Source: Aquisalimonas sp.
Lineage (GTDB): Bacteria > Pseudomonadota > Gammaproteobacteria > Nitrococcales > Aquisalimonadaceae
Direction: 5' to 3'
Assembly: GCA_007126095.1 (NCBI GenBank)
Contig: SLBZ01000058.1
Coordinates: 1 to 64,000 of the forward strand
Length of the DNA stretch: 64,000 nucleotides
Program-made: the position numbers and the translations under genes
The notes under the pieces: generated by a model
What the model was told of the DNA's origin: nothing
Database searches by the model: none
What the model saw: only the letters and a program-made list of their open reading frames with translations
Shown here: positions 54,239 to 62,913 of the stretch, piece after piece
Position numbering within the stretch: position 1 is the stretch's first letter
Layout of the letters: the number at the start of each line of letters is the position of its first letter

Positions 54239-55905
54239 GGCCATCCACCGCACTGCCGGCCGCCCTGCTCGCTGCAACCGCACTGGCCGTACCCATGCTA
54301 TCGGCGGATCAACCCGGCGACGCTGCGCGGGCGCTCATCGATGCCCGGCCGGTTGATCCGGGTGTCACGGCCCCGGATGGAACCGTGGACCAGCTGGACC
54401 GTGACCCGCCCCGGGAGGCAACCGGCGCCGAGCTGGATCTGTCCCTGCCGCTGGACTGGACGGGCCCCGAGCCGGTGGACGACGTGCCCCTGTCCCTGTC
54501 CGTGGAGGACGCCGTCCTCCTGACCCTGGAGAACAACCGCTCGCTGGCCTCGGAGCAGCTCCAGCCCGCCATCGCCGGCACCTTCGAGGCGGTGGAGCGC
54601 GCCGTCTTCGACCCGGTGATCTTCGGCGAGATGAGCATCGGCCGCGACCGGGTCGTGCAGCAATTCCAGGAACTGGCCGAGCCCCCTGAGGAACGACGCA
54701 CGGAGACCGAGCGCATCGAGGGCGGGCTGCGCCAGTCGCTTCCCACCGGCACCGATCTGGAACTGTCCGTGCGTAGTGACCGCGCCGACCGGTCCGGAGT
54801 CGAGGAACAGTACGCAAGCCGCCTTGGCATCACCCTCACCCAGGCCCTGCTTCAGGGTGGGCGCATCGACTCCAACCTCGCCAACCTGCGCCAGGCGGAG
54901 ATCGACACCCTCGCCAGCGTCTACGAGCTGCGCGGCTTTGCCGAAGCCCTGGTGGCCGAGGTGGAGAACGCCTACTGGAGCTACGTGCTCGCCGAGGAGC
55001 AGGTGGCGATCTTCGAGGAAGCGCTGGATGTGGCGGAACAGCAGCTGGAGGAGACCCGGCGGCGCATCAGCGTGGGCGACCGGCCGGAAACCGACGAGAC
55101 CGCGGCCCAGGCGGAAGTGGCCCTGCGCCGCCAGGGGTTGATCGATGTACGCAGCCAGCGGGAGAGCGCGCGCCTGTCCCTGCTGCGCCTCATGAACCCG
55201 CCCGGCGCCACCTGGGATACGGCGCTGGAGGCTGAGGACGAACCGGACGTGGTGCCCCTGCCGCTTGGCGAGGTCCGCGAGCACGTCCAGCTCGGCCGCG
55301 GCCTGCGCCCGGACCTCAACGAAGCCCGCCTGCAGATCCGGCGCGGCGAGCTGGAGGTAGTGCGCACCCGCGACGGCATGCTGCCGCGGCTGGACTTCTT
55401 CGTCACCCTCGGCAAGACCGGTTACGCCGACAGCTTCGGTGACTCCTGGCGCGACGTGGACGGCCCGGGGTACGACTTCCGCGCCGGCATCCAGGTGGAG
55501 ACGCCGGTGTTCCGTCGGGCGGAGACTGCCCAGCGCGACCGCGCCCTGTTCAACCGCGAACGGGCCGGCGAAGCGGTGGCCAATCTGCGGCAACTGGTGG
55601 ACCTGGACGTGCGCAATGCCTGGCTGGAGGTGGAGCGCACCCGCGAGCAGGTGGACGCCGTTGCCGTCACCCGGCGCCTGCAGGAGGAAGTCCTGCGCGC
55701 CGAGCAGGCCCGCTTCGAGGTGGGCGAGACCACCGCGCTGGTGGTCGCTCAGGCGCAGCGCGACCTGCTGGAGAGCCAGCTGGAGGAAGTGGAAGCCGCC
55801 ATCTCCTGGCGCCAGGCGGTCACCGAACTGCACCGGCAGAGCGGCACCCTGCTGCTCCGGCGGGGGATCGGCATGCCCGGCGACGAGGAAGTGCTGATCC
55901 ACTAA
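54235..55905 (+). CDS. TolC-family outer-membrane efflux channel
   Basis: 556 residues. A signal peptide (about 1-24, MRPSTALPAALLAATALAV) is followed by an acidic linker and two TolC repeats. SLSVEDAVLLTLENNRSLASEQLQ and VEDAVLLTLENNRS are typical helical entry segments; the second repeat starts near LGEVREHVQLGRGLRPDLNEARL. Completes an adaptor-pump-channel operon; its ATG overlaps the pump stop by four bases. Confidence 0.9.
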   Translation: MRPSTALPAALLAATALAVPMLSADQPGDAARALIDARPVDPGVTAPDGTVDQLDRDPPREATGAELDLSLPLDWTGPEPVDDVPLSLSVEDAVLLTLENNRSLASEQLQPAIAGTFEAVERAVFDPVIFGEMSIGRDRVVQQFQELAEPPEERRTETERIEGGLRQSLPTGTDLELSVRSDRADRSGVEEQYASRLGITLTQALLQGGRIDSNLANLRQAEIDTLASVYELRGFAEALVAEVENAYWSYVLAEEQVAIFEEALDVAEQQLEETRRRISVGDRPETDETAAQAEVALRRQGLIDVRSQRESARLSLLRLMNPPGATWDTALEAEDEPDVVPLPLGEVREHVQLGRGLRPDLNEARLQIRRGELEVVRTRDGMLPRLDFFVTLGKTGYADSFGDSWRDVDGPGYDFRAGIQVETPVFRRAETAQRDRALFNRERAGEAVANLRQLVDLDVRNAWLEVERTREQVDAVAVTRRLQEEVLRAEQARFEVGETTALVVAQAQRDLLESQLEEVEAAISWRQAVTELHRQSGTLLLRRGIGMPGDEEVLIH

Positions 55906-55970
55906 CGCGCGGCGGCGTACCCGCTCATCCCGCGCATTGACTTCCAGACGCGTGTGCCTGTCATAATAAG

Positions 55971-55985
55971 TGAGAATTAGACTCA
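55971..55985. promoter_or_regulatory. Candidate metalloregulator operator (Fur/Mur/MntR-like)
   Basis: TGAGAATTAGACTCA palindrome (TGAG/CTCA arms), 17 bases upstream of the metal-binding protein gene and preceded by CATAATAAG. It partly resembles Fur-type sites (TGAGAAT). Position directly before a metal importer suggests repression by a metal-loaded regulator. Which regulator is not determined. Confidence 0.5.
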
Positions 55986-56001
55986 ATCTAAAGGAAGAGC
56001 C

Positions 56002-56901
56002 ATGCGTCGTCTCACCATTGCTGCGCTGTTCGGTCTGCTGCTTGTTATCCTTCCGGCGCAGGCCGCCCCTGACGAGCGCCTCAAGGTCGTTGCCACCTTC
56101 TCGATTCTCGCGGACATCACCGACCGCATCGGCGGTGACGCCATCGAGCTCACCAGCCTCACGCCGGTCGGTGCCGAAGTGCACGAATGGGAGCTGAACG
56201 CCCGCAACTTCGCGGCCCTGGAAGAGGCCGACGTGATCTTCTACAACGGCTACAACCTGGAGCAGTGGATGCGTCAGGTTCGGGCTACCATCCAGGACGG
56301 CACGCCGGTGGTCCCGGTTGCCGAAGAGAGCGGCCGGGAGACCCTGGGCATCGTCACCGGCGACCTGGAAGGGGATCCGGACCCACACCTGTGGATGGAC
56401 CCACGCGCCGCCGCCGCATACGGTCAGGCCATCGCCGATGCCCTGGGCGACCGGGCCCCGGAACACGCCGACCGGTTCCAGTCGCGGGCCGACGCGTTTG
56501 CCGAGGAGATGGACGCTCTTTTCAACGAAATCGAGACCATTCTGGCCGTCATCCCCGATGATCAGCGCACGCTCATCACTAGCGAAGCGGCCTTTCTCTA
56601 CTTCGCCGATGCGTTCGATTTCCACCACGATGGCATCTGGGGCACCAACTCCGAGGAGGAAGGCACCCCGCGACAGGTCGCCCGGGTGACCGACGTCATT
56701 CAGGAGCGCCAGCCGAAAGCACTATTTTGGGAGAGCACCATTTCCGACCGCCACGTGCGCAGCATCTCGGGTGACACCGGCGTCCCCTACCACGGGCCGC
56801 TGTACGTGGACTCCCTGAGCGCGGCCGACGGCGATGCACCCGATTACCCCGCCATGCTGCGCCACAACGCGCGCATGCTTGCGGACCGGCTGGCCCCCTG
56901 A
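56002..56901 (+). CDS. Manganese/zinc ABC transporter substrate-binding protein
   Basis: 299 residues with a signal peptide (1-22). Metal ligands of the cluster A-I family are all visible: His61 (GAEVHEWELN), His129 (DPDPHLWMDP), Glu195 (ITSEAAFLYF) and Asp270 (LYVDSLS). Two His, one Glu and one Asp fit Mn2+/Fe2+-type binding proteins (PsaA, MntC, SitA) better than ZnuA, which uses three His. No His-rich loop is present. First gene of a binding protein-ATPase-permease operon. Confidence 0.9.
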   Translation: MRRLTIAALFGLLLVILPAQAAPDERLKVVATFSILADITDRIGGDAIELTSLTPVGAEVHEWELNARNFAALEEADVIFYNGYNLEQWMRQVRATIQDGTPVVPVAEESGRETLGIVTGDLEGDPDPHLWMDPRAAAAYGQAIADALGDRAPEHADRFQSRADAFAEEMDALFNEIETILAVIPDDQRTLITSEAAFLYFADAFDFHHDGIWGTNSEEEGTPRQVARVTDVIQERQPKALFWESTISDRHVRSISGDTGVPYHGPLYVDSLSAADGDAPDYPAMLRHNARMLADRLAP

Positions 56902-56906
56902 CTGCC

Positions 56907-57725
56907 ATGGCCGCGAACCCCGCCCCGTATCAGTCAGCGCAGGCGGACAGCGCCGTGTCCGTATCGGGGCTGACCGCGGCCTATGACGGTGCACCGGTGC
57001 TGGACAACGTCTCCTTCGAACTGGGCGCCGGGCAGTGGCACACCGTCATCGGCCCGAACGGCTCGGGCAAGACCACGCTGCTGACCATCCTGGCCGGTTC
57101 CCTGACACCGGTGCGCGGGGACGTGAAGCTCTTCGGTGGCGACCCGGAGGCGTGCCGGCGGCGCAGTGAAGTGGCCTACATGCCGCAGCACGAGAACCTA
57201 GAGTGGGATTTCCCCATCTCCGTGTGGGATACGGTCATGACCGGTCGCTACGGGCACATGCGCCGGGACGCCCTGTGGCGCCGGTTCCTGCCCGCGCGGC
57301 TGAGTGCCGACCGGCACCGGGAGATCTGTGCACGCGCCCTGGCCGAGGTGCGCATGGATCACCTGGCCAGACGCCCCATCGGACAGCTCTCGGGGGGTCA
57401 GAAAAAGCGCGTCCTGCTGGCGCGCATGCTCACCCAGGAGGCACCACTGGTGCTGCTGGACGAGCCCCTGGTGGGACTGGACAAGGACAGTCGCCGCCTG
57501 ATTCTGGACGTGCTGCGCCGCCAGCGCGAACGCGGACAGACCATCGTGATGGTCACCCACGATCTGGTGAACACCATGAAGTACGCGGACCAGGTGCTGC
57601 TGCTGAACCGCTCGGTGATCGATATCGGCCCGCCGGCGGAGATGCTGCGCGACGACATGCTCACACGCACCGCGGCGCCCAACTGGCTGACGCAGACGCC
57701 TGCCGCTGACGAGGAGGACGCCTGA
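56907..57725 (+). CDS. Metal ABC transporter ATP-binding protein
   Basis: 272 residues. Walker A IGPNGSGKTTLLTILAG, Q-loop AYMPQHENLEWDFPISV, signature LSGGQKKRVLLARML, Walker B LVLLDEPLVGLD, H-loop VMVTHDLVNTMK. The VWDTVMTGRYGHM segment is typical of Mn/Zn/Fe2+ importers (SitB/MntB). Starts five bases after the binding-protein gene. Confidence 0.93.
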   Translation: MAANPAPYQSAQADSAVSVSGLTAAYDGAPVLDNVSFELGAGQWHTVIGPNGSGKTTLLTILAGSLTPVRGDVKLFGGDPEACRRRSEVAYMPQHENLEWDFPISVWDTVMTGRYGHMRRDALWRRFLPARLSADRHREICARALAEVRMDHLARRPIGQLSGGQKKRVLLARMLTQEAPLVLLDEPLVGLDKDSRRLILDVLRRQRERGQTIVMVTHDLVNTMKYADQVLLLNRSVIDIGPPAEMLRDDMLTRTAAPNWLTQTPAADEEDA

Positions 57726-57730
57726 GCGCC

Positions 57731-58666
57731 ATGGTGGAGGGATTCGATGCGTTCAGCCGTAACGTGGTGGACGTCCTGCTGGGCGGGCTGATGGGCGTGG
57801 TGGGCCTGCTGCCCGAGAGCATCGCCGAGCCGTTCCAGTACGCGTTCATGCAGCGCGCCCTGCTCACCGCCATCGTGGTGGGCGCGACCTGCGGGCTGCT
57901 GTCGTGCTTCATCGTGCTCAAGCGGTGGTCACTGCTCGGCGACGCCATCTCCCACGCCGTCCTGCCCGGCGTCGCCATCGCCTACCTGGTGGGGTGGCCC
58001 TTTTTCATCGGCGCGTTCATAACCGGCGCGCTCACGTCTCTCGGAATCGGCGCCATCGAGCGGCACACGCGCCTGAAGGCGGACGCGGCCATGGGCGTGA
58101 TGTTCACCGCGGCGTTCGCCATCGGCGTGGTCATCATCAGCCAGATCGCCTCCAGCACGCACCTGATGCACATCCTGTTCGGCAACGTCCTGGGGGTCCA
58201 GCCCGCGGCGCTGCTGCTGACCATCATCGCGGGCCTGATCGCCGTGGCGGCGGTGGCTCTGTTCTACAAGGAGCTGCTGCTCTACACCTTCGACCCCGTC
58301 CAGACGCGGGCGCTCGGCTTCCACTCCGGCCGCATCCACTACGGCCTGATCCTGCTGCTGACGCTGACCATCGTGGCGAGCCTGGAGACGGTGGGCATCA
58401 TCCTCGTGGTGGCGATGCTGGCCACCCCGGGCGCCACCGCTCACCTGCTCACCGACCGCCTGCCGGTGATGCTCGCCATCGCCATCGGTGTGGGCGTGTT
58501 CTCGGCGATCATCGGCCTGTACCTGGCCTACTACTTCAATCTCGCCTCCGGCGGCAGCATCGTGGTGGTAGCCTCGACGCTGTTCCTGCTGGCGCTGGTA
58601 TTCTCACCACGCCACGGACTGCTGCGGCGCTGGTTCCGGGACGCGGCGATCCGCCGGGCCCACTGA
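57731..58666 (+). CDS. Metal ABC transporter permease
   Basis: 311 residues, about eight or nine helices, in the ABC-3 family. The cytoplasmic coupling segment LSCFIVLKRWSLLGDAISHAVLPG is characteristic of Mn/Zn permeases (SitC, MntC, ZnuB). TFDPVQTRALGFHSGRIHYG and VVAMLATPGATAHLLTDRL are further family segments. Last gene of the operon. Confidence 0.93.
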   Translation: MVEGFDAFSRNVVDVLLGGLMGVVGLLPESIAEPFQYAFMQRALLTAIVVGATCGLLSCFIVLKRWSLLGDAISHAVLPGVAIAYLVGWPFFIGAFITGALTSLGIGAIERHTRLKADAAMGVMFTAAFAIGVVIISQIASSTHLMHILFGNVLGVQPAALLLTIIAGLIAVAAVALFYKELLLYTFDPVQTRALGFHSGRIHYGLILLLTLTIVASLETVGIILVVAMLATPGATAHLLTDRLPVMLAIAIGVGVFSAIIGLYLAYYFNLASGGSIVVVASTLFLLALVFSPRHGLLRRWFRDAAIRRAH

Positions 58667-58676
58667 CCCCGCCGCG

Positions 58677-58715
58677 GTCAGCGCTTCCCCATGGGAATTG
58701 GTCAGCGCCTCCCCA
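58677..58715. repeat. Short direct repeat duplicating the end of the channel gene
   Basis: GGTCAGCGCTTCCCCA at 58677-58692 and GGTCAGCGCCTCCCCA at 58700-58715, period 23 bases. The second copy encodes the last residues and stop of the channel gene (read on the minus strand); the first copy would read Gly-Lys-Arg-stop. Confidence 0.7.
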
Positions 58716-59532
58716 GCCGGTTCTCCAGCCGCTCTACCTTTTCGTGCAACTCCTCGATCAGGCGGAGCATCCGCTCACGCTCCTCGTGCGCCTTGGCCTC
58801 GGTCTGCTGATGCTTGGCGTCCGCCTCTTCCATGTGCCGCTCCTGCATGGTGTTGACGATGATACCGATGAAGAGGTTGAGCACCGTGAACGCCGACAGC
58901 AGGATGAAGACCACGAAATAGAGCCACGCCAGCGGGTAGACCGCCATCACCGGCCGGGCGATCTCTTCGGACCAGCTCTCCAGGGTCATCACCTGGAACA
59001 GCGAGAACAGCGTCAGCCCCAGGTGGCCGAAGTCCTCGGGGAAGCTCTCCCCGAACAGCTTGGTGCCCATGACGCCGAAGATGTAGAACACCAGCCCCAG
59101 CAGAAAAGCGATCCAGCCAATGCTCGGGATCGCTTTCAGCAGCGACTCCACGATCATGCGCAGCCGCCCCACCTTGGCCACCAGCCTCAGCACGCGGAGG
59201 ATGCGCAGGGCACGCAGCACCGAGAACGGCCCGGAGTCGGGAAGCAGCGAGATGGCGACGATGACGAAGTCGAAGACGTTCCAGCCTTCCCGGAAAAACC
59301 GGTAGTCGAAGGCGAACAGCTTCAGCCCGATCTCGATGACGAACACCGTCAGCACCGCCCGCTCGATGATGAGCAGCGGGCCCGCCGCGTAGTGCTGCAC
59401 GATCTCGAACGTCTCCAGCCCCAGCGTGATGGCATTGAAGCAGATCAGGACGATGATGAAGTTCTGAACGGGGCGGCTTTCCACCCACTGCCCGACGCGC
59501 TGGCGCAGCCCCGGCGTTGATGTGTACTCCAT
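58702..59532 (-). CDS. Bacterial voltage-gated sodium channel
   Basis: 276 residues, one six-helix subunit of a tetrameric channel (NaChBac family). Voltage sensor S4 has Arg107, Arg110, Arg113, Arg116, Lys120, Arg123 spaced every three residues (VLRALRILRVLRLVAK). Pore filter TLESWSEE at 183-190; NavAb has TLESWSM here. The pore helix 6 is AWLYFVVFILLSAFTVLNLFIGIIVNTMQ; the C-terminal coiled coil is LIEELHEKVERLENRLG. It sets Na+ entry, which may link to motility or alkaline/salt adaptation in such bacteria. Convergent with the metal importer. Confidence 0.9.
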   Translation of the reverse strand: MEYTSTPGLRQRVGQWVESRPVQNFIIVLICFNAITLGLETFEIVQHYAAGPLLIIERAVLTVFVIEIGLKLFAFDYRFFREGWNVFDFVIVAISLLPDSGPFSVLRALRILRVLRLVAKVGRLRMIVESLLKAIPSIGWIAFLLGLVFYIFGVMGTKLFGESFPEDFGHLGLTLFSLFQVMTLESWSEEIARPVMAVYPLAWLYFVVFILLSAFTVLNLFIGIIVNTMQERHMEEADAKHQQTEAKAHEERERMLRLIEELHEKVERLENRLGRR

Positions 59533-59640
59533 TGCGAACCTCTCGCTCGAAATCGGTCAGCCGCTGGCGGGATACGAACGAGCCGGGGCTCGCGGATCGT
59601 GGTTCACCGTGGCGCGGCGACGCTTTGTGTCAGGGATCGG

Positions 59641-60894
59641 TCAGAAACCGAACAGGGCACCGGTGACCAGAAACAGCGCCATGCCCACCAGCGCGCCGAC
59701 CAGTGTGCCGTTGATCCGTATGAACTGCAGATCACGCCCCACTGCCAGCTCCAGCCGGTCCACCAGGCTGTCCGTGGGCCAGTCGCGAACCACATCCGCG
59801 ATGAAGGTGCCAATACTGTCCCGGAAAGGCAGCACCAGCTCCCGCAGCAGCGCTTCCAGCCGTTCGTCCAGGCGGGCACGCGCTTCGGGATCGGCCTGCA
59901 GGGTATCACCAAACCGCTGCAGGCTGCCCACCAGCGACTGCCGGAACCCGCTGTCCCCCGCGGTCACGCCGTCCAGCAGCGCCTGCCGCAGGTCACCCCA
60001 GAGCTGCTCCATCAGCCCCTGCAACTCCTCGCTGGCGAGAATGGCGTCGCGTATGCCGTCCAGTCGTTCGCGCACGGAGCCGGAGGTGCGCATCTGACCG
60101 ATCAGGTCGTGGACGGTGCGATCGAAATCCTGGCGCACGGGATGGTCGTGCTGGGCGAGCTCACCCAGCCACTCCTCCACGCCTTCCATGATGGCATCGG
60201 CGAGGCGCTGGTCGAACCGCCGCGGCACCCACCAGCGGCTGCGCGCACTGACCTGGGCGCGGATGGTCTCGCGATTGCGATTGAGCAGGCCCCGGGCGAG
60301 ATGCAGGGAACGATCGAACAGCCGCTGGTGGTCCCGGCTTTCCAGGAACAGCTCCAGCAACCGCGCAACGACAGGCACCAGATCCAGTCGACGGACGTGT
60401 CCGGCCAGGGCGTCACGGTAGAAGCCGCGGACCTCCTGATCCTCGAAGGCGTTGATGATGTCCGGCGCCAGCACCAGCAACCGATCGGCGACCAGGTCCG
60501 CGTTCTCCGGGCGGGCGAGCCAGCGTCCGAGATGCAGCGACGGATCGGCCGAACGCAGCCGCGCCATCACCACGTCCTGATCCAGGAAGTTCCGCGACAC
60601 GAAACGGCCCAGACCGCGCCCCAGCCGCTCCTTGTTGCGTGGCAGAATGGCGGTATGTGGAATGGGCAACCCAAGTGGCCGCCGGAACAGTGCGGTGACC
60701 GCGAACCAGTCGGCGATACCGCCGATCAGGCCCGCTTCCGCCCCCGCACGCACCAGCAGCACCCACTGGTCCGGCTGCTCCACAAACTGGGTGCCGAAGT
60801 AGACGCCGGCCGCCCCGACCAGGGACGCTGTGGCCACGCGGCGATGCCGCCGCAGGACATCCCGCTGCACGGTGTCGTCTTCGGTGGCCGTCAT
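59641..60894 (-). CDS. DUF445-family membrane protein
   Basis: 417 residues. The signature GGIADWFAVTALFRRPLG, PHTAILPRNKERLGRGLGRFVSRNFL marks DUF445. A hydrophobic helix near 17-35 and one at the C-terminus (LVGALVGMALFLVTGALFGF) anchor a large soluble middle. Function unknown. The stop-side genes on this strand end here; its start overlaps the stop of the MTH1187-like gene (ATGA). Confidence 0.87.
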   Translation of the reverse strand: MTATEDDTVQRDVLRRHRRVATASLVGAAGVYFGTQFVEQPDQWVLLVRAGAEAGLIGGIADWFAVTALFRRPLGLPIPHTAILPRNKERLGRGLGRFVSRNFLDQDVVMARLRSADPSLHLGRWLARPENADLVADRLLVLAPDIINAFEDQEVRGFYRDALAGHVRRLDLVPVVARLLELFLESRDHQRLFDRSLHLARGLLNRNRETIRAQVSARSRWWVPRRFDQRLADAIMEGVEEWLGELAQHDHPVRQDFDRTVHDLIGQMRTSGSVRERLDGIRDAILASEELQGLMEQLWGDLRQALLDGVTAGDSGFRQSLVGSLQRFGDTLQADPEARARLDERLEALLRELVLPFRDSIGTFIADVVRDWPTDSLVDRLELAVGRDLQFIRINGTLVGALVGMALFLVTGALFGF

Positions 60895-61196
60895 TCGCCG
60901 GCCCGGTGCCTCTGGACGCTGGCGACCTTGTCGCCCAGGCTCTGCTCCCTGTCGGTGCGCGTGCCGACCTTGAGGCTGGTGAACAGCCGCGGCGCGCCCA
61001 TGGCGTGGAGCCGTTCATGACAGCGCCTGACGGCCGCGAACACGGTATCCCACTCGCCCTCGATGTTGGTGCCGTAGGCGTGCAGCTCGACGGCGAGTCC
61101 GGCCGCCTCCAGCTCCTCCTGGCAGGCGGCGATGTACGCCCCCAGCGACGGATCGGTGCCGATCGGGATGACACACAGTTCTACATGCACATGCAT
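60891..61196 (-). CDS. MTH1187-family (YqgV/DUF77) thiamine-binding-like protein
   Basis: 101 residues from the ATG opening MHVHVELCVIPIG; GGAGGG lies seven bases upstream. VELCVIPIGTDPSLGAYIAACQ, LAVELHAYGTNIEGEWDTVFAAV and FTSLKVGTRTDREQSLGDKV are typical of the family, whose members form ferredoxin-like tetramers that can bind thiamine. It overlaps the DUF445 start by four bases. Confidence 0.9.
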   Translation of the reverse strand: MHVHVELCVIPIGTDPSLGAYIAACQEELEAAGLAVELHAYGTNIEGEWDTVFAAVRRCHERLHAMGAPRLFTSLKVGTRTDREQSLGDKVASVQRHRAGE

Positions 61197-61234
61197 GGCG
61201 GAACCCTCCGAATCACGCGCGACTTCCCGGGCGG

Positions 61235-62029
61235 TCACGCGCCGTTGATCTCGATCACCCGTGTCGGGTCGAACGGTGCGCCCGGCACGGTCTCGTCCGG
61301 ATAGCCGCGCTGGTTGCTCAATACGTGCACGCCGCAATGGTAGAGGTCCACGTTGGCGTGTGTATGCCCATAGATCCAGGCGGTGGGCGCGCCTTCCGCC
61401 AACAGCGGATGCAGATCGCTGACGAAGGCCGTGGCGATCTCGTTCAGGCCATACTCGGGGTGGGCGCAGTCCAGCAGCGGCGCGGCATGGGTCACCACCA
61501 CAGTCGGCTGCGCGGTCTCCGACGTCAGCTCCTCGTAGAGCCAGGCGCGGGTCTGCCGGTGGCAGACGCGGGTCATCTCCGGGGTCAGCGGGTCGTCTTC
61601 GCCGTTGACCTGGATGCGCTGGTAGTCGGGCATGTACTGCCCCACCGCCGGCATGACCCGCGAGGGCGGAAACCGGCCGTCGCCGGCAAAGTCCGTCCAC
61701 AGGGTCGCCCCCAGAAAGCGCACCCCGCCGAGGGTGACGGCATCCCGCTCGAGAACCTGGACCCCGGTCCCCTGCGCCTCGTCGCGCAGCGCGTCCAGCA
61801 GATCCGGGTAGTGGTTGCCGTAGAATTCGTGATTGCCCGCCACGTAGATGCACGGGATATCCAGTACCCGCGACTGCTCGGCCGCCCAGCGCAGCCCCTC
61901 GGTGCCATTGTCGATATCGCCGGCAAGGACCAGCACATCCGCCCCCACATCAGGCAGCCCCGGCGGCTCCTCACCGGAGTAATGGCGCACCACTTCGTTG
62001 TGGAGATCGCTGACCACCTGAATCCGCAT
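61235..62029 (-). CDS. Calcineurin-like metallophosphoesterase
   Basis: 264 residues. Metal ligands: SDLHNE, LAGDIDNG, AGNHEFYGNHY, VVVTHAAP and YGHTHANVD, a complete metallophosphoesterase set. The substrate is unknown; this branch includes small soluble phosphodiesterases. Its start overlaps the DUF1499 stop by one base, forming a two-gene unit. Confidence 0.92.
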   Translation of the reverse strand: MRIQVVSDLHNEVVRHYSGEEPPGLPDVGADVLVLAGDIDNGTEGLRWAAEQSRVLDIPCIYVAGNHEFYGNHYPDLLDALRDEAQGTGVQVLERDAVTLGGVRFLGATLWTDFAGDGRFPPSRVMPAVGQYMPDYQRIQVNGEDDPLTPEMTRVCHRQTRAWLYEELTSETAQPTVVVTHAAPLLDCAHPEYGLNEIATAFVSDLHPLLAEGAPTAWIYGHTHANVDLYHCGVHVLSNQRGYPDETVPGAPFDPTRVIEINGA

Positions 62030-62799
62030 CAGTCGTCTCCCGCAAAGCGGGCATCCAGCGCCGCGAGATACTCGCGAATACGCTCGGCGTTCGCGCCCAG
62101 ATCACCACGGCCAATGCGCGATGCGGAACGCACATCCACGGTGACCGCGTCATCCCCCTCCCGCAACCGGACGACCACGTCGTCCTGGAAGCCGAACCAG
62201 GCGGTGGTCGCCACTGCCTCGATGCGGCCGTCATCGCGGTCGGCCGCCTCGATGCGCCACTGCATCACCCGGGCGGCCTCCTCGGCGGCGTCGAACACCG
62301 CACCCATGGACGCGTTATAGCGGCGCGACTCCAGGTCCGGGTAAGCCTCACGCTGCTGCGCGATGACGTCTTCGCCCGGATGCTCGACGGCGTTGGGCGC
62401 GGCTTCCCGGGCGTCCACCAGGACCACGAATGCCGGCACGTCGTCGGTGTCGGTGGTGATGTCGTGAATGGGTGGCGCCGTGTCGGCCCGGTGCTGAATG
62501 GTGAGATGCCCCGACGCGGCGCCAAGCCCGAACACCAGCGCCACGAGCCCGACCAGCGCGCGCGTCCGGTTGCGGGCCACCAGCGCGGCGAGGATCACGG
62601 CAAAGCCGCAGACCGCCGCGGCAAGCCCGATCCAGGCACCGTACTCGATCATGGTAAACGCCGTGCCCACGCCCACCCAGCCGAGCTGGTACCAGGGCCC
62701 CGCCAGCAGCACCACCAGCCCCGCGACCACCCCCAGCGCCACACCGACGCCGGCGACGGCGCGCTGCCGGGGACCGCCTTCATGTTTACCGAACACCAT
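62029..62799 (-). CDS. Membrane protein with DUF1499 domain
   Basis: 256 residues from the ATG opening MVFGKHEGGPRQ; GGGAGAG lies very close upstream, so the GTG two bases on is a competing start. Three or four N-terminal helices (about 14-85) are followed by a DUF1499 domain: YNASMGAVFDAAEEAARVM and GRIEAVATTAWFGFQDDVVVRLR. Domain function unknown. First gene of the pair with the metallophosphoesterase. Confidence 0.83.
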   Translation of the reverse strand: MVFGKHEGGPRQRAVAGVGVALGVVAGLVVLLAGPWYQLGWVGVGTAFTMIEYGAWIGLAAAVCGFAVILAALVARNRTRALVGLVALVFGLGAASGHLTIQHRADTAPPIHDITTDTDDVPAFVVLVDAREAAPNAVEHPGEDVIAQQREAYPDLESRRYNASMGAVFDAAEEAARVMQWRIEAADRDDGRIEAVATTAWFGFQDDVVVRLREGDDAVTVDVRSASRIGRGDLGANAERIREYLAALDARFAGDD

Positions 62800-62913
62800 T
62801 ACTCTCCCATTGCGCACTGTCCGCACAGGATACCCGGAATGCGAACTGCAACACACGGGGCGCCAGCGTCACCGGACTGGAAAAAAGAAAGCATCTCGGG
62901 TATCAACAGAGTG

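Noticed and set aside
54298..56628. 776-codon minus-strand frame opposite TolC and the binding protein
   Set aside because: Spans two clear plus-strand genes and lacks known domains.
57904..59520. 538-codon plus-strand frame over the permease and channel
   Set aside because: Crosses two real genes in other frames.
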